From contig NZ_AUCB01000011.1 in the NCBI RefSeq assembly GCF_000429545.1, forward strand, positions 1 through 64,000: DNA of 64,000 bases. Direction: 5' to 3'. Source of the stretch: Arenibacter certesii DSM 19833 (lineage in GTDB: Bacteria; Bacteroidota; Bacteroidia; Flavobacteriales; Flavobacteriaceae). Within the stretch, counting starts at the first letter, position 1, and every line of letters starts with the position of its first letter. The position numbers and the translations under genes are program-made. Positions 55,006 to 64,000 of the stretch are shown piece by piece. The notes beneath the pieces were generated by a model. That model searched no databases and was not told the DNA's origin. It saw nothing but the letters and a program-made list of their open reading frames with translations.

Positions 55006-55833
55006 ATGAAAATAAAATTGATTCCAATATTGCTGATTACCATCAGTGTTCTTAGTTGTAAGACTCAAAAAGTAAATACGGAAACCGCTCCAAATAAGGA
55101 AAGTGAAATGGAAGAACATTTAGGAATAACCAATACAGAATGGATTCTTACAGAACTAGAAGGGGAAAAAGTAGCTCTAGACCAAGCCCAAGATAGAAAT
55201 ATTAGATTTATACTGAACGCTGAGGATAATACCTTTAATGGTTTTTTCGGATGTAATTCTGGTTTTGGAAATTTTAGTTTAGAAGAAGGAAATAGGATTC
55301 GGTTTAGTCAAATTGGGGTAACCCGTATGGCCTGTCCTGAGGAGTCTATAAAGGAGTCTCAGGTATTGGAAGTATTTAATATTGCCGACAATTATACGTT
55401 AGATGGGAACACGCTTAGGTTAAATGTGGGTAGAAGGGCTCCCTTAGCCGTTTTTAAAAAGGCGGAAGTACAAAAGGACCTGATTACAGAAAAATATTGG
55501 AAATTGAAGACCTTAGAAGGGAAAGAAGTAAAAATGGCCGATAATCAAGAGGGTGAGATTTATTTTATTCTTAAGACAAATGAAAATAGGCTTACTGGAT
55601 TTGCTGGTTGTAATACATTTGGAGGAGGATATACTCTTGAAGAAGGGAATCGCATTAGGTTCTCTCAAGTATTCTCAACAATGAAGGCTTGTCTAGATGT
55701 TGATGTTGATGAAGCAGCATTTTTTAAAGTTTTTGAACTTACCGATAACTATACTATTGATGGAGATATTTTAATGTTTAATGTGGGACGAAGAGCTCCT
55801 TTGGCAGTTTTTGAGGCAGTTTATCTAGACTAA
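55006..55833 (+). CDS. Lipoprotein with two META (HslJ-like) domains
   Basis: A 275-residue predicted lipoprotein (lipobox SVLSC, C18). Two META domains repeat in tandem, about 37-150 and 155-272. Both share LEEGNRIRFSQ and NVGRRAPLAVF, and each has a GCN motif (FFGCNSG, FAGCNTF). META/HslJ proteins are linked to heat or drug tolerance, and their molecular role is not established. The close match of the repeats suggests a recent duplication. It is 110 bp downstream of gbsR copy 1. Confidence 0.85.
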   Translation: MKIKLIPILLITISVLSCKTQKVNTETAPNKESEMEEHLGITNTEWILTELEGEKVALDQAQDRNIRFILNAEDNTFNGFFGCNSGFGNFSLEEGNRIRFSQIGVTRMACPEESIKESQVLEVFNIADNYTLDGNTLRLNVGRRAPLAVFKKAEVQKDLITEKYWKLKTLEGKEVKMADNQEGEIYFILKTNENRLTGFAGCNTFGGGYTLEEGNRIRFSQVFSTMKACLDVDVDEAAFFKVFELTDNYTIDGDILMFNVGRRAPLAVFEAVYLD

Positions 55834-55904
55834 GGTTATACTTTATACTGCTTATAAACAGGAGGTTAAATTCCTGTCAAAATAATTAAAGGATAATATT
55901 TATT

Positions 55905-55937
55905 AAAAAGCAATTGCATGGTGCAATTGCTTTTTAA
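55905..55937 (+). terminator. Terminator of the META-domain gene
   Basis: AAAAAGCAATTGCA (55905-55918) pairs perfectly over 14 bp with TGCAATTGCTTTTT (55922-55935). It lies only ~14 bp before the start codon of the next gene. Confidence 0.88.
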
Positions 55938-55949
55938 CTTTACAGACCT

Positions 55950-56843
55950 ATGGGAAAATTAATTGAAAACAAATGGTTTCTCCTCCTCATTATTGCACTG
56001 ACCTGGGGTAGTTCTTTTATTCTGATCAAAAAATCCTTATTAGTGTTTACGCCATATGAAATTGGTGCTATCCGGGTAGGTGTTTCTGGCTTGTTAATGG
56101 CATATATTGGAATTCCCGCATTGCGGAAGATGTCTAAGAAAGTACTGTTTTGGGTTATACTGGCGGGATTTTTTGGAAACTTTTTCCCTATGTTTCTTTT
56201 TCCTTTGGCACAAACACAGGTTAGTAGTTCCCTTGCAGGAATTTTAGATTCACTAGTTCCCGTTTTTGTTCTGACATTCGGATTTTTGTTTTTTGGAATC
56301 CGTAGTAGATGGATTCAATTTATTGGAGCGATTATCGGTTTTATTGGGGCGGGAAGCCTAATGTACTTTTCGGAAGCAAACAGAGAGGAATCTCAACTAT
56401 TCTATGCCTTTTTAGTTGTTTTGGCTACTGCTTGTTACGCTGTTAATGCTCTTATCATTAAAGAAAAATTACAAGATATTCCTTCCTTGCAATTATCAAG
56501 TGCCGTATTCTCTGTATGGATGGTTCCGTCATTTATTATTCTAGTTTTATCTGGTTTTTTTCAAAACTTTGAAGCCAGCACCCCAACTTATGAAGCCTTG
56601 GGCTACCTTGGGATTCTAACGATTATGGGGACGGCTGTAGCCATGATTTTATATTACAAACTCATACAGAATACTTCGCCCGTATTTGCCAGCACCGTAA
56701 CCTATTTACTACCCTTAGTGGCAGTAATTTGGGGTTTGCTGGATGGTGAGCGCTTTACAATATGGTATATGGTGGGGGGAATCCTAATCCTGATTGGAAT
56801 CTATTTAATTGGAAAAAACAAGAAACCCAAACTTCTTTCATAA
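55950..56843 (+). CDS. EamA/DMT-family transporter
   Basis: A 297-residue membrane protein with ten helices in two EamA halves, e.g. LLIIALTWGSSFILIKKSLL at the start and YLGILTIMGTAVAMILYYKLIQNTSPVFAS in the second half. DMT transporters export metabolites or amino acids; the substrate is unknown. A terminator lies right before it, so its promoter is probably within the hairpin region or it depends on read-through. Confidence 0.85.
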   Translation: MGKLIENKWFLLLIIALTWGSSFILIKKSLLVFTPYEIGAIRVGVSGLLMAYIGIPALRKMSKKVLFWVILAGFFGNFFPMFLFPLAQTQVSSSLAGILDSLVPVFVLTFGFLFFGIRSRWIQFIGAIIGFIGAGSLMYFSEANREESQLFYAFLVVLATACYAVNALIIKEKLQDIPSLQLSSAVFSVWMVPSFIILVLSGFFQNFEASTPTYEALGYLGILTIMGTAVAMILYYKLIQNTSPVFASTVTYLLPLVAVIWGLLDGERFTIWYMVGGILILIGIYLIGKNKKPKLLS

Positions 56844-56990
56844 AATTAAATGCCCTCTATTTTAAGGGTTCACGGCACTCGTTTAATAGGGTTAACTAGC
56901 CAGTTTATTTTCTTCTTTGTAGTAGCTATCTAATGCTACTTGACCCTATTTTTATAACTAATTAAACTATTAACAAAAAATTATGTTCAA

Positions 56991-57014
56991 TTAGTTCGTA
57001 AGGTTACGAACTAA
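56991..57014. promoter_or_regulatory. GbsR-type operator (copy A) before the second gbsR gene
   Basis: The arms TTAGTTCGTAA (56991-57001) and TTACGAACTAA (57004-57014) form a perfect 11-bp inverted repeat with a 2-bp spacer. It lies 3 bp upstream of the -7 box TATTTTTG and 29 bp before the start of the regulator gene. Confidence 0.82.
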
Positions 57015-57017
57015 GTC

Positions 57018-57025
57018 TATTTTTG
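57018..57025 (+). promoter_or_regulatory. -7 box of the second gbsR gene / RND operon
   Basis: TATTTTTG matches TAnnTTTG. The operator lies directly upstream, in the spacer region between -33 and -7. Confidence 0.65.
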
Positions 57026-57043
57026 CAGTAAAATTTAGATGGT

Positions 57044-57532
57044 ATGTCAGATGTATTCCAAGAAAAAAAGGTTCTTATTGAAGAGATAGGACTTACTTTG
57101 GAGGAAAGGGCCGGTTTGGCCCCGTTAGCGGCACGTATATATGCCACATTAATACTTTCCTCTAATGCAGGCTTAACCTTTGATGAGATTATTGAGATAA
57201 CAGCAGCTTGTAAAAGCTCTGTTTCAAGTAACTTAAATGTTTTGTTGCAACTAGATTATGTGGAATTTTATACAAAAACTGGGGACAGAAAACGATACTT
57301 TAAAACTTCTCCGAATTTTGTAAAAAATGCGATGAGTCATTATGGAAGTTTACTTAAAAAGGAGTTGGAAGTCATTAATAAGGTAAGAACCTTCAATCAA
57401 TTAAACAATCCTGAAAAATATTATAGTGATAAGACAGTGGGGTTGATGTATCAAGAACACTTGATAGCGCAGTTGGAGTCTATCGATCAGAAAATTCAGG
57501 AAATCAGCGCCTTACAGAATCAATCTATATAA
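57044..57532 (+). CDS. GbsR/MarR-type transcriptional regulator (copy 2)
   Basis: A 162-residue regulator, paralogous to copy 1: AGLAPLAARIYATLILSSNAGLTFDEI and CKSSVSSNLNVLLQLDYVEFYTKTGDRKRYF. It starts the RND operon (84 bp before the adaptor) and is preceded by the perfect palindrome at 56991-57014, so it is likely an autoregulated repressor of the efflux genes (inference). The start is ATG 57044. Confidence 0.87.
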   Translation: MSDVFQEKKVLIEEIGLTLEERAGLAPLAARIYATLILSSNAGLTFDEIIEITAACKSSVSSNLNVLLQLDYVEFYTKTGDRKRYFKTSPNFVKNAMSHYGSLLKKELEVINKVRTFNQLNNPEKYYSDKTVGLMYQEHLIAQLESIDQKIQEISALQNQSI

Positions 57533-57615
57533 TTAATTATTGTATTCCATCACCGCAACAATTTCGCACTAAAATTTTATTGCTCATTTTAAACTAAGAA
57601 TAATTTACACAGCAC

Positions 57616-58743
57616 ATGAAAACAACTTTTAAAACCGCTATTCCCATTTTATTATTAACGATTTTAGCTTCTTGTGGAAGCGATAAATCGGAACAAAATA
57701 GTGCGCAGGCCAGGCCGGCACTTCCTTTTCCAGTAGTTCAGGTTCCTACCAAAACTGTAACTTCTTACACTACCTATCCTACTAACATAGAGGGAATAAT
57801 AAATAGTGAAGTCAGAGCCAAAATAACGGGATACATTACGGAGGTATTGGTTGATGAGGGTGAAAAGGTAAAAAAAGGTCAGCCTCTTTTTAGATTGGAA
57901 ACCCAATCCATGAGTCAGGATGCAGCAGCTGCAAAGGCTAATGTGGAGGCCGCTCAAGTTGAGGTAAATAAACTTAGGCCATTGGTAGAAAAGAATATTA
58001 TAAGTGAGGTCCAGTTAGAAACCGCGAAGGCGAAACTGCAACAGGCAAAGAGTGGATACAATAGTATTACAGCCAACATTGGATATGGTACTATTGTAAG
58101 TCCGGTAGATGGATATGTAGGATCAATACGCATGCGTACAGGGTCCTTGGTAAGTCCTACCAATCAGCATCCATTAACCACGGTTTCTAATATCAGTAAA
58201 GTTTATGCCTATTTTTCAATGAACGAGACTTCGTACTTAGACTTTTTGCAAAATGCCAAGGGTGCCAATAAGGAAGAAAGAATATCTAACTTCCCAGAAG
58301 TGACGCTTGTATTGAGCAATGGCAAGGAATTTGACCAGAAGGGAAAAATAGAAACAATTAATTCACAGGTAAACCCCAATACGGGAACGATTACTTTTAG
58401 AGCGGTATTCGACAATACAAGTGGTTTGTTGACCAATGGAAATAGTGGTACTATAAAAGTGCCTTCTGTTTTTGAGGATGTCCTTGTGATTCCACAAGAA
58501 GCAACTTTTGAGCAACAGGAAATGACTTTTGTCTATGTGTTATCCGAAGATAATACAGTAAGCTCTAAAGCCATAAGCATTAAAGGCAATGCCGATAGTA
58601 TGTACATTTTGGAGTCTGGATTGCAAGAAGGGGAAACCATCGTTGCCAAAGGTGTTGGAAAACTAAGAAATGGCACTCCTATTACGCCACAGAAGGTGAA
58701 ATTTGAAGAAGTGGCTCAACTTAGACAAACTGAGTTTCAATAA
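57616..58743 (+). CDS. RND efflux periplasmic adaptor
   Basis: A 375-residue membrane-fusion protein and lipoprotein (lipobox TILASC, C20). A biotinyl-lipoyl part (VDEGEKVKKGQPLFRLET) surrounds a short coiled-coil hairpin (AKANVEAAQVEVNKLRPLVEKN), then the lipoyl second half (YGTIVSPVDGYVGSI) and beta-barrel and membrane-proximal domains. It links the RND pump with the outer-membrane channel. The next gene follows by 24 bp. Confidence 0.93.
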   Translation: MKTTFKTAIPILLLTILASCGSDKSEQNSAQARPALPFPVVQVPTKTVTSYTTYPTNIEGIINSEVRAKITGYITEVLVDEGEKVKKGQPLFRLETQSMSQDAAAAKANVEAAQVEVNKLRPLVEKNIISEVQLETAKAKLQQAKSGYNSITANIGYGTIVSPVDGYVGSIRMRTGSLVSPTNQHPLTTVSNISKVYAYFSMNETSYLDFLQNAKGANKEERISNFPEVTLVLSNGKEFDQKGKIETINSQVNPNTGTITFRAVFDNTSGLLTNGNSGTIKVPSVFEDVLVIPQEATFEQQEMTFVYVLSEDNTVSSKAISIKGNADSMYILESGLQEGETIVAKGVGKLRNGTPITPQKVKFEEVAQLRQTEFQ

Positions 58744-58767
58744 TAATATAGGAAATACAAAGAAACC

Positions 58768-61700
58768 ATGATTAAGACTTTTATCACACGTCCCGTACTA
58801 TCTACGGTGATATCTATAATTATTGTGATTTTGGGAATATTAGGGTTGCAGTCCCTATCCGTAACCCAATATCCTGATATTGCCCCACCTACCATACAGG
58901 TAACGGCTAGTTACCCTGGAGCTTCGGCGGCAACCATATTAGAAAGTGTAATAATTCCTATAGAGGAACAGATCAACGGGGTAGAGGGGATGACCTATCT
59001 AACCTCTACTGCTACGAATAACGGTACTGCTGCTATTACTGTTTATTTTAAACAGGATGTAGATCCAGATATTGCAGCAGTAAACGTACAGAACCGTGTT
59101 GCACGGGCAAATCCAATGCTCCCCCAGGCTGTACGGCAAACAGGAGTACTTACCCAAAAGCAACAGACAAGTGCATTAATGTTTATTAGTTTTTATTCGG
59201 ATTCTGAAGATTACAATGATGTTTTTCTACAGAATTATCTAAAAATTAATGTAGTACCAGCTTTTCAACGTGTTGAAGGGGTAGGAGACGTAAATGTTTT
59301 TGGAAGTAAGGATTATGCCATGCGAGTTTGGTTACAGCCCAATAAAATGGCAGCATATGGACTATCACCTTCCGATGTTACAGCGGCGATAAATGAGCAG
59401 AGTCAGGAAGCTGCAGCAGGAACTATTGGTGAAAATCATGGCGAGGCTTTTTCCTATGTAATTACCTATGACGGTCGTTATCGTACCGAAGAGCAATATG
59501 GAAATATTGTGATTAAAGCCTTAGGTGATGGGGAGTACCTGAGATTAAAAGATGTAGCTACAATTGAATTGGATGCGCAATCTTATGCTAGTAGCGCCAA
59601 AACAGATGGTAAGCCCAGTGTTGCTATGGCCATCTATCAGACACCAGGATCCGATGCTCAGAAAATTATTGAGGAGATTAAAACAGAATTGGCTAGCTTA
59701 GAAAAAGGCTTTCCAGAGGGTATTAGCTATGTAATCCCTTATGATACTAATGAGTTTTTGAACGCTTCCGTAAATAAGGTGGTGAAGACGTTTATAGAGG
59801 CCTTTTTACTTGTTTTTTTGGTGGTCTTTATTTTCTTACAGGATTTTAGATCTACTTTAATTCCGGCTATAGCCGTGCCAGTATCCATTATTGGAACCTT
59901 CTTTTTCTTAAATCTTTTTGGATATTCCATTAACCTGTTAACGCTTTTTGCCTTATTGCTGGCTATTGGGATTGTGGTGGATGATGCCATTGTAGTAGTA
60001 GAGGCTGTCCACGCCAAGATAGACGAGGGAGCCAAGGATATGGAAAAAGCTACTATTGAGGCAATGGAAGAAATTACCGGAGCAATTATTTCAATTACTT
60101 TAGTAATGGCTGCGGTTTTTGTACCAGTAACGTTTATTACCGGTCCTACCGGAGTATTCTATGAGCAATTTGGGATAACGCTTATTGTAGCGATATTGAT
60201 TTCTGCTGTGAATGCCCTTACTTTAAGTCCGGCTTTATGTGCTATCCTTTTAAAACCTCATAATGAGGAAGAAAAGAAGAAAACATTTTTACAGCGCTTT
60301 TTCCATGCTTTTAACGTAGGGTTTAATGCCACTGTAAGACGTTATGGGAAATCACTTGGATTTTTGTACCGTCATAAGTGGATTACTGGGGCTATTCTTA
60401 TCGTTTCTATTGCAGGAATTGTTTGGGCTTCCAATACCACCCCATCCGGATTTGTACCTGATGAAGATAGAGGATTGGTCTTTGTAAACGTAGAATTACC
60501 ACCAGGAGCATCTATTGATAGAACGGCGGAAGTAAACCGTGAAATATATAGTAAAGTTAAAGATTTACCAGGCGTAAAAAGTGTTACCCTTATTAACGGG
60601 ATAAGTATTATTAATGGAGCGGGAAACAACTACGGTTTAGGGTTTATTAAACTAGATGATTGGAAAGACCGTGAAACCGATGACCTTTCTACCAAAGCAA
60701 TTACGGGGAAATTATTTGGTATTGTAGCAACTGTTTCTGATGCCAATATTATTTTCTTTGCACCTCCAAGTATTCCAGGTTTTGGAAACTCATCGGGAGT
60801 GGAAGTGAATCTTTTAGATCAATCTGGAGGCGATTTTAGTGAATTAGATCGGGTGAATAAGGAATTTATAGGGAAGCTGATGCAAAGGCCAGAACTTATG
60901 TATGCCCAGTCTTCTTTTAGTACTGAATATCCACAGTATAAATTAGATATCAACGTTCCTTTAGCAAAAGATTATGGAGTGAATATCAACAGTATATTCA
61001 ATACACTCCAGGGGTATATTGGCAGTATTTATGCTGCAGATTTCTCTAGATTTGGAAAGCAGTATAGGGTTTATATTCAGTCTTTACCAGAAAGCAGAGC
61101 CGAAAAGCAAGATTTAAACAGTCTATATGTAAAGACTAAAAGTGGGGAGATGGCACCTATTACTCAATTTGTCAAAATAGAGCGTGTATTTGGACCACAA
61201 TCAGTAACAAGGTTTAATCTGTTTAACTCAACTAAAGTTACCGCAGCGGTAAATCCTGGATTTAGTACTGGAGATGCAATTACGGCAGTTGAAGAAGTCA
61301 GTGCAGAGTTACCAGCAAACTTTAGTACGGCGTATTCTGGACTTACTAGGGAAGAGATTAATGCGGGTGACCAAACTACTGTTATCTTAATTTTGGTAAT
61401 TGTGTTTGTGTACTTTTTATTAAGTGCCCAGTATGAGAGTTATTTATTACCATTTGCCGTTTTGTTTTCACTGCCATTGGGGATTTTTGGAGCTTTTATC
61501 TCCACAAAATTTGCAGGCTTGGAAAACAACATCTATTTCCAGATTGCCTTAATAATGTTAATCGGGCTGTTGGCAAAGAATGCAATTTTGATAGTGGAGT
61601 TTGCCATACAAAGAAGAAAGAGGGGAGAAACCATATTTAATGCAGCAATTGACGGAGCAAAGGCTAGGTTACGACCTATTTTAATGACCTCTTTTGCCTT

Positions 61701-61911
61701 TATATTTGGTCTATTGCCTCTGGTTTTGGCCTCTGGAGTTGGAGCCGAGGGGAACCGTGCCATTGGTACTGGAGCAGTTGGAGGGTTATTAATAGGAACT
61801 ATTTTAGGGGTTTTTGTAATTCCGATCCTTTATATCTTGTTCCAGTGGCTAGATGAAAAGGTAAGCCGAAAACCAAAAAAACAGAATTTAGAAATTTCAG
61901 AAGAAGTATAA
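58768..61911 (+). CDS. RND efflux pump permease (AcrB/HAE1 type)
   Basis: A 1047-residue inner-membrane pump of the hydrophobe/amphiphile efflux type. It begins with TRPVLSTVISIIIVILGILGL and has the proton-relay motif GIVVDDAIVVVEAV in helix 4, ETRGA-like loops in the periplasmic porter domains, and the second TM block ending GGLLIGTILGVFVIPILYIL. Twelve helices in two groups of six are evident. The proton/drug antiport substrates are unknown. The outer-membrane gene follows by 4 bp. Confidence 0.95.
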   Translation: MIKTFITRPVLSTVISIIIVILGILGLQSLSVTQYPDIAPPTIQVTASYPGASAATILESVIIPIEEQINGVEGMTYLTSTATNNGTAAITVYFKQDVDPDIAAVNVQNRVARANPMLPQAVRQTGVLTQKQQTSALMFISFYSDSEDYNDVFLQNYLKINVVPAFQRVEGVGDVNVFGSKDYAMRVWLQPNKMAAYGLSPSDVTAAINEQSQEAAAGTIGENHGEAFSYVITYDGRYRTEEQYGNIVIKALGDGEYLRLKDVATIELDAQSYASSAKTDGKPSVAMAIYQTPGSDAQKIIEEIKTELASLEKGFPEGISYVIPYDTNEFLNASVNKVVKTFIEAFLLVFLVVFIFLQDFRSTLIPAIAVPVSIIGTFFFLNLFGYSINLLTLFALLLAIGIVVDDAIVVVEAVHAKIDEGAKDMEKATIEAMEEITGAIISITLVMAAVFVPVTFITGPTGVFYEQFGITLIVAILISAVNALTLSPALCAILLKPHNEEEKKKTFLQRFFHAFNVGFNATVRRYGKSLGFLYRHKWITGAILIVSIAGIVWASNTTPSGFVPDEDRGLVFVNVELPPGASIDRTAEVNREIYSKVKDLPGVKSVTLINGISIINGAGNNYGLGFIKLDDWKDRETDDLSTKAITGKLFGIVATVSDANIIFFAPPSIPGFGNSSGVEVNLLDQSGGDFSELDRVNKEFIGKLMQRPELMYAQSSFSTEYPQYKLDINVPLAKDYGVNINSIFNTLQGYIGSIYAADFSRFGKQYRVYIQSLPESRAEKQDLNSLYVKTKSGEMAPITQFVKIERVFGPQSVTRFNLFNSTKVTAAVNPGFSTGDAITAVEEVSAELPANFSTAYSGLTREEINAGDQTTVILILVIVFVYFLLSAQYESYLLPFAVLFSLPLGIFGAFISTKFAGLENNIYFQIALIMLIGLLAKNAILIVEFAIQRRKRGETIFNAAIDGAKARLRPILMTSFAFIFGLLPLVLASGVGAEGNRAIGTGAVGGLLIGTILGVFVIPILYILFQWLDEKVSRKPKKQNLEISEEV

Positions 61912-61915
61912 TACT

Positions 61916-63322
61916 ATGAAATCAGCACGATTAACGAAATATATAATTATTGCCAGTATGCCGGTACTATTGGTATCCTGCTTTTCGGCAAAGGAATATG
62001 TACAGTCAGATCAGGCCGTTATTGAGGACAGAGCCTTTAGGACGGATCAACTTTCACAAGACAGTCTTACCGTGGCAGCGGTTTCTTGGAGAACGCTTTT
62101 TACCGATCCTATTCTTACCCAATATATAGAGCAAGGACTAGACAATAATATGGATATAAGGGTAGCCTTGCAGCAGATAGTTGCTGCAGAGGCATACCTT
62201 AAGCAAGGAAAAGCGGGATACTATCCTACATTTTCGGCTAATGGGCGATATACACATCAAGAATTGTCCAAAAATAGCCCTATGGGTGCTCTTGTAGGTA
62301 GTTCTCAAGATCAATTCGAACTTACAGGAAGCTTGGCATGGGAAGCAGATATTTGGGGGAAAATCCGTAGTAATAAGAGGGCTTCTGAAGCTTCTTATTT
62401 ACAAACGGTAGCCGCTCATCATGCTGTAAAGTCAAGACTAATTGCCAATATAGCATCGGTATACTACCAACTATTGACCGTAGATGAGCAAATTTCTATT
62501 ACGAAAGAAACCATTGCCACTCGAGAAAATAGTTTAGAAACCTCCAAAGCATTGAAGGAAGCAGGGGGTATAACCCAAGTTGCTGTAAAACAGACCGAGG
62601 CACAGCTCCATACGGCTGAAGCAATATTGGTAGACCTCAATAACCAAGCGTACTTATTGGAAAACACCCTATCCGTGCTATTAGGGGAAATGCCGAAAGC
62701 CAGGGAAAGAACCGTTTTGGATAATCAAAAGATTTCTACAGAATTGGTAGTTGGGGTGCCTATGCAGCTATTGAGCAATCGTCCAGATGTCATGGTAGCG
62801 GAATTAGAATTAAGAAAAGCATTTGAGCTTACTAATGTAGCTCGTAGTAGTTTTTATCCTTCTCTGACCCTTTCGGCAACAGGAGGTTACCAAAGTCTGG
62901 ATATTGATCAATTGTTCAGTGCTAATTCGCTTTTTGCCAATCTCGTAGGGGGACTTGCGCAACCCATATTGAATGGACGAAAGATCCGAACCCAATACGA
63001 AGTATCCAAAGCACAGCAGGAAATGGCTAGTTTAAACTTTAAACAATCCGTATTAACTGCAAGCAAGGAAGTTTCGGATGCCGTATATTCCTTTGGAACG
63101 GCTACCGAAAAAATAGCGATAAAAGAAAAGGAATACGAAGCCTATGCCTTGGCTACGGAGTATTCTCAAGAATTGTTAAACAACGGACTAGCAAACTATT
63201 TAGAGGTATTACGAGCTCAGGAAAATGCACTAAATTCTAGTCTAGATCTAGCAAATGCTAAAAATAGACAATTGCAATCTGTTGTAGATTTATATGAAGC
63301 ATTAGGGGGCGGATGGAATTAA
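61916..63322 (+). CDS. NodT-type outer-membrane efflux channel
   Basis: A 468-residue TolC-like lipoprotein (VLLVSC, C22). It has repeated outer-membrane factor motifs: VSWRTLFTDPILTQYIEQGLDNNMDIRVALQQI near the start and LSNRPDVMVAELELRKAF, then the C-terminal LANYLEVLRAQENAL. It completes the tripartite pump with the adaptor and permease upstream. Confidence 0.93.
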   Translation: MKSARLTKYIIIASMPVLLVSCFSAKEYVQSDQAVIEDRAFRTDQLSQDSLTVAAVSWRTLFTDPILTQYIEQGLDNNMDIRVALQQIVAAEAYLKQGKAGYYPTFSANGRYTHQELSKNSPMGALVGSSQDQFELTGSLAWEADIWGKIRSNKRASEASYLQTVAAHHAVKSRLIANIASVYYQLLTVDEQISITKETIATRENSLETSKALKEAGGITQVAVKQTEAQLHTAEAILVDLNNQAYLLENTLSVLLGEMPKARERTVLDNQKISTELVVGVPMQLLSNRPDVMVAELELRKAFELTNVARSSFYPSLTLSATGGYQSLDIDQLFSANSLFANLVGGLAQPILNGRKIRTQYEVSKAQQEMASLNFKQSVLTASKEVSDAVYSFGTATEKIAIKEKEYEAYALATEYSQELLNNGLANYLEVLRAQENALNSSLDLANAKNRQLQSVVDLYEALGGGWN

Positions 63323-63364
63323 GTTATATTTTTGGGTATCTTAAAATCGATATCCCAATAAAAG

Positions 63365-64000
63365 ATGACAGATTTTTTTGAAATATATAGAGCACATCTA
63401 ATTTATGCTCTTTTAGTTATTATCACGGTATTAGTATTGCGCGGGTTAACTAACTTGCTAAACCGTTGGTTATTGAATAAGGGAGATCAAAAATTTCCTG
63501 GAGAAAGGCCTAAGGCAGTTAATTTGGTAAAGCGTATCCTTAATTCGTTATGGATTGTGCTTGGCCTAATTGCCTTAGGCTTTATTTTTGTTGGTGAGAA
63601 TAAATATGCTATTCTCAAGCACAATTTTCTTTTGATATTATATTTAGGCTCGGTTGCGGTAATTACTATAGCGTTAACAGCATTTGCTAATTTGTGGTTC
63701 AAACGTGAAATTCAACGGAAAGCAACTACGAATGCCGATGCTACAAGCCTAAAATTTTTGGGTTATGTGGTAGTGTTTGTCATTTATACGATAGGACTGC
63801 TGTTCGGGCTTCTTGCTTTCCCAGCTTTTAAAGGAATTACACAGACTGCTTTGGGAGGAGCTGGAGTTTTGGCCCTAATTGCAGGAGTGGCGTCCCAAGA
63901 GGCACTTGCCAATCTTGTGGGAGGAATATTTATTATCAGTTTTAAACCCTTCAAAATAGGGGATATAATTAAGGTCTCAGATACTATGGTGGGCACTGTG
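63365..64000 (+). CDS. MscS-family mechanosensitive channel, N-terminal part
   Basis: Starting at ATG 63365 the frame stays open to the end of the window (212 codons). The visible part has several membrane helices and the pore-helix/beta-domain signature: GGAGVLALIAGVASQEALANL and NLVGGIFIISFKPFKIGDIIKV. This is typical of MscS-type small-conductance channels that release solutes upon osmotic downshock. The C-terminal vestibule domain lies outside. It is 42 bp after the efflux channel gene on the same strand, so it could share its transcript. Confidence 0.88.
   Translation, partial: MTDFFEIYRAHLIYALLVIITVLVLRGLTNLLNRWLLNKGDQKFPGERPKAVNLVKRILNSLWIVLGLIALGFIFVGENKYAILKHNFLLILYLGSVAVITIALTAFANLWFKREIQRKATTNADATSLKFLGYVVVFVIYTIGLLFGLLAFPAFKGITQTALGGAGVLALIAGVASQEALANLVGGIFIISFKPFKIGDIIKVSDTMVGTV

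Overview
The window looks like a chromosome segment of a marine or gliding Flavobacteriaceae-type Bacteroidetes. The evidence is the SusC/SusD pair, the absence of clear Shine-Dalgarno sites, the promoter -7 boxes of the Bacteroidetes form TAnnTTTG, several TTG starts, and flavobacterial families such as DUF4290, START_2, GbsR-type regulators and a propeller/LuxR regulator.

Region 1 (1-11.8 kb) is part of an integrative/conjugative or related genomic element. It starts inside an IS21-family insertion (istB 3' end and right-end repeats) that cuts into an RNA polymerase alpha-CTD-like gene. Next comes a minus-strand block of an XRE-like regulator, a MobC/TraG coupling ATPase, a Toprim protein, a DUF3945-like protein and a degenerate Toprim relative. 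A membrane-anchored M23 peptidase and a RecD2-type helicase follow on the plus strand. A gene-poor stretch with REP-like palindromes leads to tRNA-Met, whose 3' end faces the element, as expected for a tRNA integration site. No integrase or relaxase lies inside the window.

Region 2 (12-20.4 kb) is housekeeping: a START-like protein, a class IV aminotransferase, YqgE/AlgH, HU, Fmt, RecQ, an AAA ATPase, DUF493, DUF4290 and MurA.

Region 3 (20.4-44.8 kb) is a sialic-acid (sialoglycan) utilisation locus. One six-gene operon encodes N-acetylneuraminate lyase, a two-domain SGNH/sialate O-acetylesterase, a GH20 hexosaminidase, a second SGNH esterase, a creatininase-family protein and an exo-sialidase. 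A FadR-type GntR regulator converges on it. Divergent from the regulator is an AGE epimerase (ManNAc/GlcNAc), followed by a kelch mutarotase fused to an SSS sodium symporter. Four copies of one palindrome, ATTATGTATAACATAAT, lie before nanA (two), the epimerase/regulator and the transporter, and probably define the regulon. A membrane-spanning propeller-LuxR regulator, SusC, SusD and a sulfatase follow. The logic is capture and import by SusCD, periplasmic de-O-acetylation, desialylation and mutarotation, sodium-driven uptake, then lyase and epimerase to GlcNAc. The kinase and nagA/nagB steps must lie elsewhere.

Region 4 (44.8-53.5 kb) holds NhaA, a second sulfatase, a class V aminotransferase, an MFS transporter and an aldehyde dehydrogenase.

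Region 5 (53.7-64 kb) holds a GreA-like protein, two GbsR-type regulators, a tandem META-domain lipoprotein, an EamA transporter, a tripartite RND efflux system and the start of an MscS channel. The second gbsR and the META gene carry the same GTTC-N10-GAAC operator just upstream of a -7 box, suggesting a small stress/efflux regulon.
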